Source of the DNA: Pisolithus tinctorius
Lineage: Eukaryota > Basidiomycota > Agaricomycetes > Boletales > Pisolithaceae
Assembly (NCBI GenBank): GCA_024663395.1
Contig: JANFAH010000079.1
Location: 170,900-234,899, forward strand
Length of the DNA stretch: 64,000 nt
Reading direction: 5' to 3'
The position numbers and the translations under genes were made by a program. The notes below the pieces were generated by a model. The model had not been told where the DNA came from, did not search any database, and saw nothing but the letters and a program-made list of their open reading frames with translations. How positions within the stretch are numbered: the stretch's first letter is position 1; the number at the start of each line of letters is the position of its first letter. Shown here one piece after another: positions 1-12,753 of this stretch.

Positions 1-850
1 CCCGGTACCTTGCAGTATTCGTTGCTCCAGATGTGATTGTTATCCAGAGATGGTATGTCGCCCCTCAACCCAACTAATTTCATTTACACGTTTTACACGT
101 TTGAGGTTTTTTACCACCTGTCGAAATTGAAACACCACCCTCACAGACTCCATACGACGTCTTCACTTCTGCTCACCTTACGCGATGTACCTGCGGATGA
201 GTCTACTCGGCTGTTTCGGAGTACCTGGGTGCCAAGACTGCAGGTGCCCATGTTTGATATTGCCCCTAATTCTCCGCAGCTCTGCTCTGACCACCATTTC
301 TGGTGTCGCCGTTACAATAACGACGTACTCTATCATCCTTACCATCAGTTGCACGACATCGACCTCCCTTCCGAGGCGCAGCTTTGGTACTTTTAGGCTA
401 CCTGTTATGCATACTACCTCGTCGCACGATTCTGAACGCTTGGATGCAGTCGCCACATTCCTGAACTCACTTGATTTATCTTCGCAGGGTTTTCCCTCAC
501 CGACGCCATTTGGGCCTACGGGTTTTACAGTGTGCTGCTGGTTTGGCTGCAAGCAACTTTCGAATTTGACGCCGGCCGCATTGTGGCAGTGAACCGCGCA
601 ACATGTTCGTTGTGCCTAAATGTCCAAGTTTAATACCATTATCCTTCCAGTGCAACGGTTTAGCTGTGCCCATCTGATGGCGCACTCGCATGGCGTTGAT
701 ACTCTACAGTAAAGACGCTGCTCGGGTAGTCACACTTTCCATTAAACTTGCGTAACGGGGGGACATGACACTTAGGCTACAGTCTCCGAGTTGGCTTCGC
801 TTACATAATCTGTAAACCGGCAGAACTGAGTCGCCGAGGCGGACCTCCGG
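1..850. other. No recognisable gene
   Basis: Short overlapping reading frames occur on both strands, none with a recognisable domain or a convincing exon structure. I see no repeat, RNA gene or promoter that I can defend here. The sequence resembles the degenerate intergenic DNA that follows it. Confidence 0.5.
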
Positions 851-854
851 TGGC

Positions 855-2330
855 CCCCTAGTCATGAAGGGGTGGGTATTCCGCCTTGACTCGGTGTAGT
901 TATGTAATACTTGGCCCGTGGTATAGGGTAAAGTTCTCTCGCGGAGCGCCCTATCGTCGCAGGACTGCATTGTGCGTCCGCGGAGCTTTCGCTTTATCAC
1001 ATTAAAGTCTTCCAGCTACCTTTTACTGCTCCACTCACACCGGGTTGTGTGGGTTAAAGCGCCACGGAGACAGTTGGGCCTCCCAATTTTGATGTCGTAT
1101 CTGCGATCCAGGGCGAGTTCTCCGCTCATCTCGCATACTTCTGACATTGCTAGCTGACTCCGGGAAAGTTGCAATTCTTCCGATCGCATAGTGACGATTC
1201 TACCCATCTGACTGGGCTGTATTCGTGGGATGATGAGTTTATCAGGATTAGTTGTGAGCATGATACGTGACCCCTTCCGTTGTATTTTCGCATAGCCTGA
1301 TTCTCACGGATTATGAGTTTCAGCAGCATTGGGCAGCTCTTGTGTATACGAGATTGTTCAGCCGATGTCCAGAAGCTCTGAAATGAGCATAGCATGTGTG
1401 CCCCATTCATCGAGGACACTCGGGGGTAGAACTAGTCGATTACACCTCACCATTCCGCAATGTACAAACAGGTCCAAGGTCACGAGTCCTCCTTTCCAAG
1501 ACACGAGGTGAGTTAGAGTCTTATCGGTCAGTACATGTGCGGAGCTGGCACGGATGGAACTACGTACGAGTTAGAAGCGACGTGTGCTGCTCGTGTTGCG
1601 GCTGATCACGGGGGTGTACTTATGGACGTGGTACGTCTGTTCCGCAACTTTCGGGTGATGGGAAGAGAAAGATCGATTGATGGCTAACATGCGTTGTTTT
1701 TCGAGATCAGATCGCCACAAAGATGATGTCAATGGAGCACCCCGGACTATTCATTCTGCGACGTATTCGCGTGTAGGGCGTTTTGTCGACGGCGGTCTGG
1801 CCCTGACGGTCACAGAGGGAGAATCGTGTTATGGATCAAGATACGGATCTGACTGCTTAGATTCAGTGAAAAAGTTTGTTGAATGAAATCCGCTGCTCTT
1901 TGACCACCGACATCAACACTGCATCCCTTGAGCCACGCTGAATGGCTGTAAAACGATGTGCACTCTGATAGCCCATTTAAAAAGGAGGGTGTTGTAGAGA
2001 TGGAGTCCTCCATCCAATCCGAGTGCAGAAGATTCGAGTCCTGTAAACCCTTCTACAATGCTGACAAGATCGTTATTGCTTCTGAACCCGAAAGGCCTGG
2101 ACACTACGGGGCCCAGCTACTTTGTTTGTCATCCCTCGTTATTCCACTGTGGTGCGCTCATGCCGGTACACCAGCTTACCCAGTTCTAGTGCAATTGCTA
2201 GTGCGTTCCCACCTCAAGCTCCAGGTGCAAATGCCATCCCCCCCGATGACGTGAATTTTTACGTGGAGAGCGGTTGATGCATGTATGAACTTTTGTTTAG
2301 CAGATCATACTGCCCGAGCCTGTTGTGCAC
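855..2330. repeat. Diverged direct repeat, copy A
   Basis: This stretch aligns by eye, with many substitutions and indels, to 3173-4610 in the same orientation, offset about 2.3 kb. Shared landmarks are the block near 870-965 (3185-3264), the block near 1155-1250 (3560-3690), the block at 1925-2040 (4005-4110), and an intron-like segment at about 2250-2302. No intact gene remains. A reading frame around 2120-2250 could splice across the intron-like segment to a frame starting near 2303, but the product is not recognisable. I read it as an old segmental duplication carrying gene remnants. Confidence 0.6.
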
Positions 2331-2399
2331 GCCTTCAATGCCGGAATAATGTTTCGCACAACCAATCTTCAACTTCACCCTCATGAGCCCGAGGTGTTG

Positions 2400-2760
2400 C
2401 ACACCCCGATAATGCTAACCAGTACGGTACCCTTCTTGCTCCACTCGTGTGCTCACGGAAATAATGCAGTGATTCGTATATGCTTGCGAACGCTGGGACC
2501 TAAAGTCCCTCTCAGCCAAGCCCCAGACGGGGGTCCCGTCAACAACGTGAGTTTGTCCGTAGAGTGGTCGATGCCTGTATAAACATTTTTTCCTCCTTTC
2601 GTTGTCTGCGCAGGTTCCGGACATTAGTGACGACGAAACGACGGATCCCAGTCCCGATTTGTAAGCCCAACATGACGGTAATAACCAGTAGTCATGCAAA
2701 GGATACACTCTTCACATACCCTCCGCATCGTTTAGCGAAGATTCCGTAGACAACAACCAT
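2400..2760. repeat. Partial third copy of the intron-like segment
   Basis: Around 2545-2607 a segment again begins GTGAGTTTGTCCG and ends in a pyrimidine-rich tract plus TGCGCAG. It parallels the intron-like segments at about 2250-2302 and 4519-4580. The downstream frame (GTTCCGGACATTAGTGACG...) soon meets a stop. This suggests that one ancestral intron-containing gene was copied at least three times here and then decayed. Confidence 0.4.
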
Positions 2761-3172
2761 ACTAATACTTTGAGATGGATTTCTTCAATGTTATCTTCTG
2801 TAAATTGCTTGTGCACGTCTGTCATGGTCCAGACCGACTGTCCAGGCCATACCCACCTCTGCGGACGCTTCCAGAAGACATAAACTGGGTACTCGTTGCG
2901 TGGACAGCCCTGATCGTAACCGGGTACCAAGAGTGTAGTGGTGTGTGTTAGAGCTTTCGACTAGGGTCCTTCATGAGATGGAGTCATTCATTGCTATCAG
3001 TGCGGTTAATGCTCTTGAATCCCCGCAACCCTGCTTAGTTGCCGCGGTACCGCCAGTGTTTCCAGCTTTCTGATCTTAGCCGAAATTTATTCTTCCGTCG
3101 GACGGGGTTATGGGGTCGATAGTAATACACGGCACAAGTCGCCGGGGACATCCAGTGCACGCCAGTCGCAAT

Positions 3173-4610
3173 CTTGTAGTGGGTACCCCGCCTTGACAGA
3201 AGTAGTTAATGACTTCCGTGGTGTAGGGTACAGTCTCCACGGAGCGCCCAATTGTCGCCTGACTAACTTTACCGACTGCTGTGCTAGCACCGTGTATTCA
3301 CGCTGCTCTTCTGGCGATCGCTGTGATGATTCGCCTATCCCCAAGTAGCACGAAGTAGTGGATTAAACAACAATTTCTCCCACGCTCACGTAGGCTCACT
3401 TTACTCCACTGAGGTTTTACACTCTGCTGTGTACTTATCCCCTCACACGAGGTCGCGTGGGTTGAAGCACCAAAGCCTGGACGGCGACAAGCGGCCTATA
3501 GCAATCTCCCCAATTCTAACTCCGAGATCCAGGGTGTGGTTCTGAACATTTAATTGCTGTCTGACTCCAGGAAAGTTGCGGTTCTTTTCAACCGCATGGT
3601 GACAACTCTATCTGACCTACGAAGGACCTACTTTGCCGCAGTCCCGCATATCTGCGTTGTGTTCGTGGGATAATGAATGTCAGATTTATCAGTTGGACGG
3701 ATGCACCCTCTGAGCGCCTGACTGGGCGGCTCTTGTGTATGCAAATTTATTTATCTTCAAGTCCAGATAGAAGCCTTCAAGATGGCACGCAGGCCCCACT
3801 CGAAGGTGGGGCCCTGTCCATCATGTTTCATGCTTTCGGGATGCATTTCAACAGGTTCAAGGTCACAGACGCTCTTTGCCAAGATACGAGATCGGCGGGA
3901 GCTTTATCAACCACCAGGCTATCATGGACAAGTTAGAAGTGGCATGAGCTGCCCGTGCAGCTGCGCAGCCGATCACGGGGATACCTATGCTCGTGCTACG
4001 CTTTCTCTTGAACCCTGTTGAATGGCTGTAAACTGACAAACACCGTGACTGCCCCTTTAAAAAGAAAGGCATTGTAGAGATGGAGTCCTCAATCTACTGC
4101 AAGAGCAGAGGAGACGAGTATTCCATATCCTTCGACAATGGATGACACCAATCCTTTTGACCCCGAGGGGCTCGAGCATAATAACGGCTCTCAATCCACG
4201 CAAGAGCAGAGGAGACGAGTATTCCAAATCATTCGACAATGGTCGACACCGATCCTTTTGACCCCGATGGGCTCGAGCATTACAACGGTTCTCAATCCAC
4301 TGCAAGTGCAGAGGAGACGAGTATTCCAAATCCTCCGACAGTGCTCGACGAAACCAATCCTCCTGACCCCGAAGGGCCCGGGCACCACAATGACCCGGCT
4401 ATCTCGTGTGTCATCCCTCGTCAATCCGCTCACCGTGCGCTCATGCCATGAAATGTAGCGCACTTGCTAATCCTTTGCATCATCCAACTCCGCTGTAAAT
4501 GCTGCGCCAATGGATGAGGTGAGTTTTTGCGTGGCGGCTGACGCATCCATAAACTCGCCCTCTCTTTTGATTTTTAGCAGATTATTCTGCCCGCACCGGT
4601 GCTGGACGCA
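3173..4610. repeat. Diverged direct repeat, copy B
   Basis: This is the partner of the repeat at 855-2330. It contains an internal expansion (4091-4398) where copy A has only one unit. The intron-like segment at about 4519-4580 starts GTGAGTTTTTGCG and ends TTTTTAGCAG-type. The following frame reads about 33 codons to a stop at about 4680. No protein family was recognised and the upstream frame is interrupted, so this is a gene relic rather than a gene. Confidence 0.6.
4091..4398 (+). repeat. Three tandem copies of a ~102-bp unit
   Basis: Units start near 4091, 4193 and 4294, each opening with AATCYACTGCAAGAGCAGAGG-like sequence and containing a GACACCRATCCTTTTGACCC-like block. The unit length is 101-102 bp, so 34 codons, and more than one frame stays open through all three. 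One plus frame gives an acidic, proline-rich repeat (NPPDPEGPGHHND). The paralogous place in copy A has a single diverged unit, so the expansion followed the duplication. Confidence 0.7.
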
Positions 4611-4729
4611 AGTGGCGACGAAATTCGTGAATCTTTTGGCTGGAAAGAAGGTTTCCACTCAAGTTATTGCATCCCTTAGCAGAAACCGGATTGATATCTG
4701 TACTTTGAGATGGATTCTCTGTCTTTGTT

Positions 4730-6468
4730 GTCTTCGCTCGTGTTCCTGTAATGAGTTTTGCACGTGTAAGATCGTTGTCAGATATTCACTGGCTTCGCGT
4801 CGGGCTACCCGGCGAAGGTTTCAGCGTTTAATTACTTCGTGAACCAACACAGGACTGTGACTGAACGTGACTCGGCGTGTTGCTCGCTTGCTGGCCAGCT
4901 GTCATGTCTTCACTACCAGTTCTACAAACACTCTCGCGATTTGAGCCCTACTGGGGGCCTGACCTGGTTCCATGGTCTGTGGTCATGCTGTGCGCCATCG
5001 GGTGTGAACAATATGATAAGGCTGATTCAGAGTGGCGAAATATTGGCCAACTTTGTTCATTTTAGAAATCTCATTGGGTGCTCCTGTCTTTTCGTGGTAC
5101 GGGCAGCTGAAAGAAGCTGTTATAGGTCTCATGGTGAGGTTCATCCCGGTTCGTCATTCATCAGCTTCTATGCATAACGATCTGTGTGTTGCTGACGTGT
5201 TACCGGACTGCTGGTTGCCAACAGTCTGTCTGCTCTAATCTGCTTTGGTCATCAAGACTTGTTGGTCGTCTTTGTGGACTCGATGCTTTTCTTGGATCGA
5301 TATCATACTTTTTTGGGCCTTACCAACCGGCGTGCAATATGTCCTCGAGGAAACCACATTGCGTTGTACGCTTTGCGCCATGGATCTGATCCAGAATCCT
5401 GTGATCCTGGCAGATCTAGCACACTGCTACCACCATCTTCTGAAAATTGGTACTATTTTCACGTTCATTCGTCTGCTGTTGATAGGTCATATGAATTAGA
5501 TCTCTTACCTCTGATCACCATGAAGTGAGGATGTCGGGAGGGTAGGTGTATCAATTGTTGCTCGAATCCATATTTTGTTCCAATCCGAGAGCAGGTTTGC
5601 ATCTGATCCTCTGCCTTCATGTTAGAGATGTGATAATAATTACAGGTTGAAAACTAAATTGCTTCCAGAAGAACATTATCTCCACCCAGCACTCGTTTCC
5701 CATCGTTTTCTCAGAGAGCGTCCGAGTACATTCAATTGAAACCCTAGGCATTTCTCGGTGGAAGCATTCGCTGCCCATATAGATTGCATTGTTAAGTGGT
5801 GGCGAATTCAAGCTCCTAGACAGGGACGACAAATGTTTCATGTTTTCGTTCCTCTGATGTTATCAAGACACTACCCAGGGACAGCCACGAGTTAGACTAC
5901 GTTCAGACCCGGTGACACTAGGGTGTGTGGCGAAGTTCACTGGTCTACATGGTTGGCAAGAATGGTGGCCACTTGCTATGCCTTGCGTCCCACAGGGAGG
6001 ATGTGTAGGTAAGCGTGATCATGAAACGTTAAAGTTAAAGCGTTTTCTATCGATCTCTCCAGTGAAACGGTTCTGATGTGCGCATCCGGCTGTGCTCCGT
6101 GTGCAGTGTGACCATCATTTCAGGCTAAGGGGTATGGCTTGTAATAACCTGTCCTGCATGACACCACGCTTGCCAATACTGCACGGCGGAGCTGAGAAAG
6201 AATCAGTAATTGTTCTGTCTCACTTCAGTTGACAAATCATTTCACAAGAAAACATGCCCGTTAAATAGCATACCCTGCAAGACCGGGGAGGGAACAATGT
6301 GGTATGCTCGACCGAGCATTGATCGATGATCAATCACCGGTGGCTTTTGGAGAACTTCGATGGTGTAGGTTTAATTTCTGCTCTGCCATGGCAACTGACC
6401 AAATATTCCAGCATACTATTAGTCAACGGATACCAATTTTACCGATTCTTCTGCTGGTATCATCGTAC
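4730..6468. other. No confident gene
   Basis: Several plus-strand frames between 4839 and 5528 are hydrophobic and overlap one another, but none has a coherent start, splice pattern or recognisable domain. From 5530 to 6468 I see nothing beyond short frames. The stretch ends at the outer terminus of the left Plavaka element. Confidence 0.4.
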
Positions 6469-6679
6469 ATCTGCAAAACTACGCGAGCAAGTGAGCAGGT
6501 TATACCACTCCCCGTTTAGAATTTCTCCATTTAGCTCGCTTGTGAATTATGAGAAGTGTACGGCCTATTTACCACGGCCTTATCGAGATCCCAGCGCCGA
6601 TGTCATCTTATCAATGTTGACATTGGAGACAAGAACACTGATTATTCATGTGTAGTACTAGTCATAGATCGTTACGAGC

Positions 6680-8213
6680 TTATGTACACTGTGAATAGTG
6701 GTTCTACGAGTTCCCTTCCACGCGCCAAAATGCTAGCAGTAGATTCTGAGAAACGGTTTAGTGTAGTAATAGGTCCTTCGCTCCTAAGGACCTGAATACG
6801 TCGGAGGGCATTATTGTAGTGAGGTTCGTATGTATCTGCTCGAACTCGGCCTCACGGCCCCTGACGAGGTTTGTGAGCCCCCACCGAATGATGGTGACGG
6901 TGAAGGCGATAAGACGATCGAGATTTTCAGTGTCGGGGGGATGACGGACGACAGTTTGCGACAAGGCGAGAATACGGCTTCGTGAATGATGGTGCTCACG
7001 GCCGCAGCAGTTGAAGAAGCCGGACACCGTTTGTCCTGTTGGAAGCTACCAAAAACATTAGTCCGCCATAAAGGCACATGGGGAAAGACGTACCAGAACT
7101 TCTTCGTCGACAAAATCCCATCCGACGAGGAGGGGTTCCACACTGGTTCTCCATGTCTCAGCGATCCGAGTCGTATGTGGCGCATCAATGGGCACGCGCA
7201 AATTATACGAGTCCTTGAGAGTTAATCGAGCGACGGTCTTGAACGTACTGGTGACCTCGTGAAGCGTATGTCTTGCATTATCGCGGAATGTCTTCATGTT
7301 TTTCTTTGAATCCAACCAAGCTCCTATTCCGTGTAGTAATGAGTCGTACCTGGTATCCTGGTACTCACTGCCTGAGGACCCGAATATGCCTTCCGCAAGA
7401 CGAATCGCTAAGTCTTCGATGTACTTGGAATCGCTGTCGTCCGTATTGGTTTGCTCCATCATGAAGTATCGACGAAGTTCTTTCTTGGCTTCGTCCTTGA
7501 AGCGCTTCACGACGTAGTCATGGATACGCGTAGTTGCGGTTGGCTGGAGATCGATGGGGAACTAACGTCGGGGTGTTGCTGCAGGGGATCGTCGGTGGGG
7601 AGGACGGGTAAACGGACGCGCTTGGTCGGCCGGGTTGAGTTTGAACTGGTCCGTTCCCTATCCGGGACGATGTGAATACGGTCAAATTCCTCACCTCTGG
7701 CAACTTCCCCCCGCCGGTTTTGGCCCTGTCCCCTGCCATCGCAACGTGAGCAGAAAATACTCTGTCACGTGGCATCCGTGACTGTGTGCTGCGGGTGGAA
7801 ATCACCAGTTCCGGGTGACGTGGGTTTTCGGTAAGTTGTTCGATCTCACGAGGTGCGAAGATCGACGATGGATCGAACAGAGATGCGGGAGGATAGCTGA
7901 TATCCATCGACGGCGGGTGATAGACGTTCACTGACGGGGGATGATTCGACGGCGGGTGATAGACGTTCGCTGACGGGGGATGATAGATGGTTGTCGATGG
8001 GGGATGATACTGTGGTATTTATCGTGCTAACGTTGTAACAATCGGTTCGAGTGTCGAGCTCTGAGGGAACATGGTGGCTGGTGTCAAGACCATCGCGACT
8101 TCCTTCGCCCTGGCCAGTCACTTCCAAGTATCCCTGTGATAGAACGTTCGTTAGTTAGTGAATCGGTGGGGTCTATCAAAGCTTACCTCGTCTCTGAAAA
8201 CTGGCCAATCCAT
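6680..8213 (-). pseudogene. Passenger gene 2 of left Plavaka copy, frameshifted
   Basis: This is the counterpart of the intact gene at 28900-30431. The start (8213) and splice sites are retained, but single-base differences break the frame. An extra A near 8012 shifts the HPPS-repeat region, and an extra G near 7008 shifts the C-terminal exon; further run-length differences lie near 7700-7740. Residues around 7440-7500 read MMEQTNTDDSDSKYIED here, which looks more natural than the right copy's MMERPIRTTADSKYIKD. So this copy may preserve the original local sequence even though it is broken elsewhere. The breaks may be real decay or consensus errors. Confidence 0.6.
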
Positions 8214-8424
8214 GGTGGTGGGAGCGACGGAAGAGGGAAGAAACCGGATTGAGGCACACGAGATATCGTTTGATCATCATATATCAAATGGAGGGGAAAT
8301 AATACATTTGGGGCACTACATAGCCACATTTTCGAGTAGGTGAACGGCAGAGCTACTGCAAGGCGATCAGCTAATGTTCGTAAATAAAGTGTGCAGGCCT
8401 CACCTTTCATTTCCGAGTCATCAG

Positions 8425-9520
8425 TTATGTGCTATCTACTGGACCCATAAGGCCATCCTTGCTGTCATTCACACCCGACTCCGCATATCTGTCACTGGCA
8501 TCGCAATCTGATGAGCCATCGAACTCGCTTGACGAGTCGTGAACACGGCATTGCACTTCCTCTTCAAGTTGATCGAGCTGGGTGTTCGTAGTCTGAAACG
8601 TCATAATATCCTCGTTGTACGCCTCACGGCCGAAGGCTAGGAAGTTCTCCGCATCGTCTATTTCCGCCGCATGATCCAGATCCACATCACCTTGTCCATC
8701 CCCCAGATACTCCCCATACTTCTTACGGTCGGCTTGATAGATATATTTCATAAAATTGCTGTAGTGCTCAGCTTCCCTGAGCTCCCAGGCTGAGGACAGC
8801 GCTCGATAGCGCCTAGTCTCGCGACCTGCATGTTTCATCAAGACCGCCTCTTTTATCGCCACGTCTGGAAGGTCCTTGATACCGTTGCGAAAAAGGAATT
8901 TCCCCTGTGAGGCAATGAATTAGGATTCCACGATGTTAGAAAGAGCAAGGAAGTAATACATCTCTAGCATCGTTCGGGTGAATAACTCCTGCTCCTCCTC
9001 TCAGGGACTTCCTCGCAAAGCGGAGCTCCAAAGCCTCCCCAATGTCCGGCTTGGGATAAGGTGAAAACTTTATGCGAGCAATCCTTGCAGTCTGCGGACC
9101 CCTCCCTGTGGTTCTCTCTGGAGCCATAGTGGCGTTGGGAGTGTCCTCGGGGCCGCCAGGCGACGATGGAGCAACGCTTGAGGGCGGGGGGGAGGAAAGT
9201 TGACTGCTGAGTGGGGCCGGATAAGCGCTGCATGAAAGAGGTGATGAGGGCTGAGTGCTACATGGGGAGGACCCGAGGGGTTTGCGAAAACTGGATCGCA
9301 TTGATACAGGAGTCGTGGGGGGTTCAGCTTGAATCATAAGAGGCAGTACTTCCTCGATCTGCGGCTGGCTCTGGTGGGCAATTGCAGAGGTGCAAGTTGG
9401 TCGGAGTTTGAAGGACTTAGCAAAATTTCTACACTCATGAGCCACGGACTGGTCACGGAGTCTGCCTGTCTTCGAGTTACAATGACAGATACAGGATACA
9501 TACCGCCAGAACTGGCTCAT
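8425..9520 (-). CDS. Passenger gene 1 of left Plavaka copy, unknown function
   Basis: Two exons (9520-8960 and 8904-8425) join in phase across a 55-nt GTATTA...CACAG intron. The frame is open in both transposon copies. The longest frame starts at ATG 9520 (346 aa); an alternative ATG at 9337 would give 285 aa and avoid most overlap with the transposase leader. The protein has a Ser/Pro-rich N-terminal half (SSPPPSSVAPSSPGG), then a charged part with RETRRYRALSSAWELREAEH, and an acidic, Ser/Asp-rich tail. No enzyme motif is visible and no family was recognised. It is divergent from the transposase and co-oriented with passenger gene 2. Being intact in both copies suggests a role for the element, but recent copying would also explain that. 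Confidence 0.6.
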
Positions 9521-11791
9521 ATCTCGGAAGTTCCGAATCCTGGAAGGTTAGTATCGACGATATGACTCAGTTTCTACTTACAAGAGTTTCTAGATATCGG
9601 TGTCCAAACGTAGCTTGCGAAGTGTTCTTCGAGACCCATGATATGTTGATCCAGCATATCAGGACGTGTTATCCACTCGTTCCATTTCATTCCTCGACAG
9701 CACAAGATGCTCGTCTAGCTTCATTTGGTCAATCTTCGCACTCAAGGGCTAGGTACCACGAACGATCAGGGTATACTTTCGGGAACGAACCAAATACATT
9801 CGAGCAGTTTCACGATGGTCCTTTAAAGCAAGAGCGAGAGATCAATGTGTACTATCCATTTCAGTCTCGGGCAGAATGGTCTTTAGCCAAGTTTCTCGTG
9901 GAGAACCTTACACAAACTCAGATCAAGAGATTCCTCGCTTTGCCCTGGGTACTACCGGTTTTACCTCAATAAACCATATCTCACTTATTTTCCTTAGTTC
10001 CATGATAATCCCCGGCCATCCTTTACTTCAGTAGAAGAATTGCTCGGGTGGATGGATACCCTTCCCTCAGGGCCAAAGTGGCGGAGTACCGTTCTAGAAG
10101 TCGAAGGTTACAAAACAACTGATTCTATACAGCTGATTTGGCGTGATGCAGAGGAGGTCACAAGGTCCTTGTTTGGAAACCCTATCTTTGGTGCCGATAT
10201 GATGTTTGATCCTATTCTGATCACCAATGCTCTTGGACGGGAGTACGGTGAATGGTTCTCAGCACGCGAAGCCCATCGCATCCAAGTATGTTCATAGAGC
10301 GATACAACTTCACTACGGAAACTAACAATGGTCTTCTGTTAGGATTCCCTTCCGGAGGGTGCCACAATCGTACCTATTCTCGCCGCATCCGACAAGACTC
10401 CTGTGACAAGGATGACCGGAGGACTAGAAATGCATCCCCTCTTAATCAGTATTGGCAATATTCCAGGGAACATCCGCATGGCAGCCACCTCACATTCATG
10501 GAGATGTGTCGCGTTCATGCCGATACCGAAGTTTGATGTCCCTAAGGGAAACCAAACGATCCTGCAAACGTGTGTCTGGCACAAATGTGTTGATATCGTC
10601 ACCGCGGGCCTGAAACGTGTTGCAGAGATTGGAACCATGATGCCGGACCCCCATGGATACCGACGCTATTGTTTCACGCCACTAGTGGCATGGACCGCTG
10701 ACCTCCCTGAACAGCTAATGATCGCATGTGTCTCCAAAAGCGCTTCCCCTGTCACGGAAGCAACCCATAAGCAGTTCGGCGACAGTCACTCCCATTCATC
10801 TCGTACAGGCGATCTCACTCTCCAGCGCATCGAACAAGTCGCTCGGGGTACTCACCCGTGGAATAATCTGAGCCGCTTTCAAAGAGAGGCGAAGACAATA
10901 CAGCTTAGCGGTGTCCACCTTCCATTTTGGAGAAACTGGCCGTTTGCGGACCCCTCCATCTTCCTTCTGCCCGAAATCCTTCATACATGCCACAAGTTTT
11001 TCTTCGACCATGTCCTTTCATGGTGTAGAGAGTTACTTGAGGACGACCTCGATGCGCGATTCAAGTGTCACCACAAACGCGTTGCGGTGAGGCACTTTGC
11101 GGGTGGTGTTTCACACATCAAGCAAATGACGGGCAGAGAACACCGCGACATCCAGCGTACCATTGTTCCCATGATCGCCGGTTGTGTACCCCCACGGTTC
11201 CTCCGTGCCATACGTGCTATTATCAGTTTCATATACCAGGCACAGAGTCCCATACACACAGACATTTCCGTGAAGGAAATGGAATCATCGCTGCAGGAAT
11301 TCCATGCGCACAAGGATGCCATTATCGAGGCGAACGCCAGAAAGACAAGATCAGCTGGTACCAAAAATGACTTCCACATTCCGAAGTTGGAGCTTTTTCA
11401 CAGCTTCGCAGCGGCGATTCGTAATAACAGTGGACTAATACAATATACTGCAGACGTCAGCGAACGCCCTTCTTATCACCCACTGCAAGCGTCCATTCGA
11501 ACGTACTAACAAGAATAAAGACTTCGTGGAACAAGTCGTCCGATTACTCAATCGCGAAGAATCTATGCAGCAGTTTGATGTATACTCGTTGATACGCTCG
11601 AGTAACATACCCCTCATCAATGCTGTTTCCATGGAAGAGGAAGAAATCGCTGCAACAGATCCAACGTTCGCATGGGTAGGGCGTGTCCTACCTGAGGAGC
11701 AATGGCAACTCCATGGTCCCCGCCCGGTCCGCAATTACTTTGCTGATGGCATTCTTGCCAATCATACTCAAACCGCCCTCCACGTCACGTC

Positions 11792-11795
11792 ACGC
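11792..11795. repeat. Target site duplication, left (ACGC)
   Basis: ACGC precedes the left LTR and recurs at 23267-23270 after the right LTR. The uninterrupted site in the right Plavaka copy (about 25318-25325, opposite strand) has ACGC once. The duplication is 4 bp with TG...CA LTR ends, or 5 bp (ACGCT) if the shared T is counted. Confidence 0.75.
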
Positions 11796-12305
11796 TGTGA
11801 GTCAAAGTGTGGAATGCTGGTGAAACCAAACAAATCCAACACCAAAAGACAAATAAAAGCGAGTGGTGGTTTGCCTCCGCGGAACCTGGAGTGCAGAGAA
11901 ACCTAAAGTGGGGGGAGTTTCAATGGCAGGTGCTCCTAGCGCAAGTCGACGACGAGTTACGCAGGAGAAGACAAGCAAGTGATGATTGGATGGGGGATGC
12001 TGAACAGAGCAAAGGTGTTCAGCTGAAAGGACTTGGGATGATGGACTTTAATAAGATGTGCTCCTGGCGCAAGTCGATGACGAGTTACGCAGGAGTGGAG
12101 GGATGACTAAGACTGCTGACTAAGAGGAAGCTTCAGATGAATGATGGAGGCAGATAGACTCTTCCGAATGAGCCTCAACTACCAAGTATACGAATGATGA
12201 CAGGTAGACCCCTTCGTGGAGCCTCAACTGTCGACGACGAGATAGGCACTGGACTGACCGCTGGACTGCTTTCTGAATTGATTCTGGGTAGCTAAGTACA
12301 TGGGG

Positions 12306-12313
12306 TTTATATA
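12306..12313 (-). promoter_or_regulatory. TATA box in 3' LTR
   Basis: TATATAAA on the element strand lies about 1.3 kb into the LTR and about 510 bp before its end. The 5' LTR has the same box, where it would drive the genomic transcript. Its position places most of the LTR, including the open frame, in U3. Confidence 0.5.
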
Positions 12314-12753
12314 ACTATGGGGGGAGCACAGCTTGTGACAAACAAGGCACAAACACTTGGTAAGTAATGAGTAAGGACTGAGTAATCATGATGAGTAAGC
12401 GAGAAATGATAAGTAAGCAAGCAAAGAAGATTGGTAAGTATTGGCAATGAACGAGTCAAGGATAGTCAAAATATCACAAAATGAGTCAAATAGAATCAGA
12501 AACTGAGTAAGTGCACTGATATCACATTAGGGGGTGGCGATGCAAGTCAGATCTCGGCAGAGACATCTCTAGATCCAAAGATGGCCATGACAGATGGATG
12601 GTGTTTCCAGATAGGGAAGTATTAATTCCAGAATTGAAGGGCATGAGTCAGGCGTCAAAGGGGGCTAGGGCATTGGGGGTCTGTGGGGCAATGAGAGCAT
12701 ACGCGATCGTGTTCTCCCACCCTTCCATCCTCTCAGCGAAGTTAACAAAAACT

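Noticed and set aside
2026..2045. TTCGAGTCC resembling a tRNA B box
   Set aside because: No A box, cloverleaf or anticodon arm could be built around it.
4839..5528. Overlapping hydrophobic frames that look like a membrane protein
   Set aside because: Three frames overlap with no consistent splice solution; composition alone is not enough.
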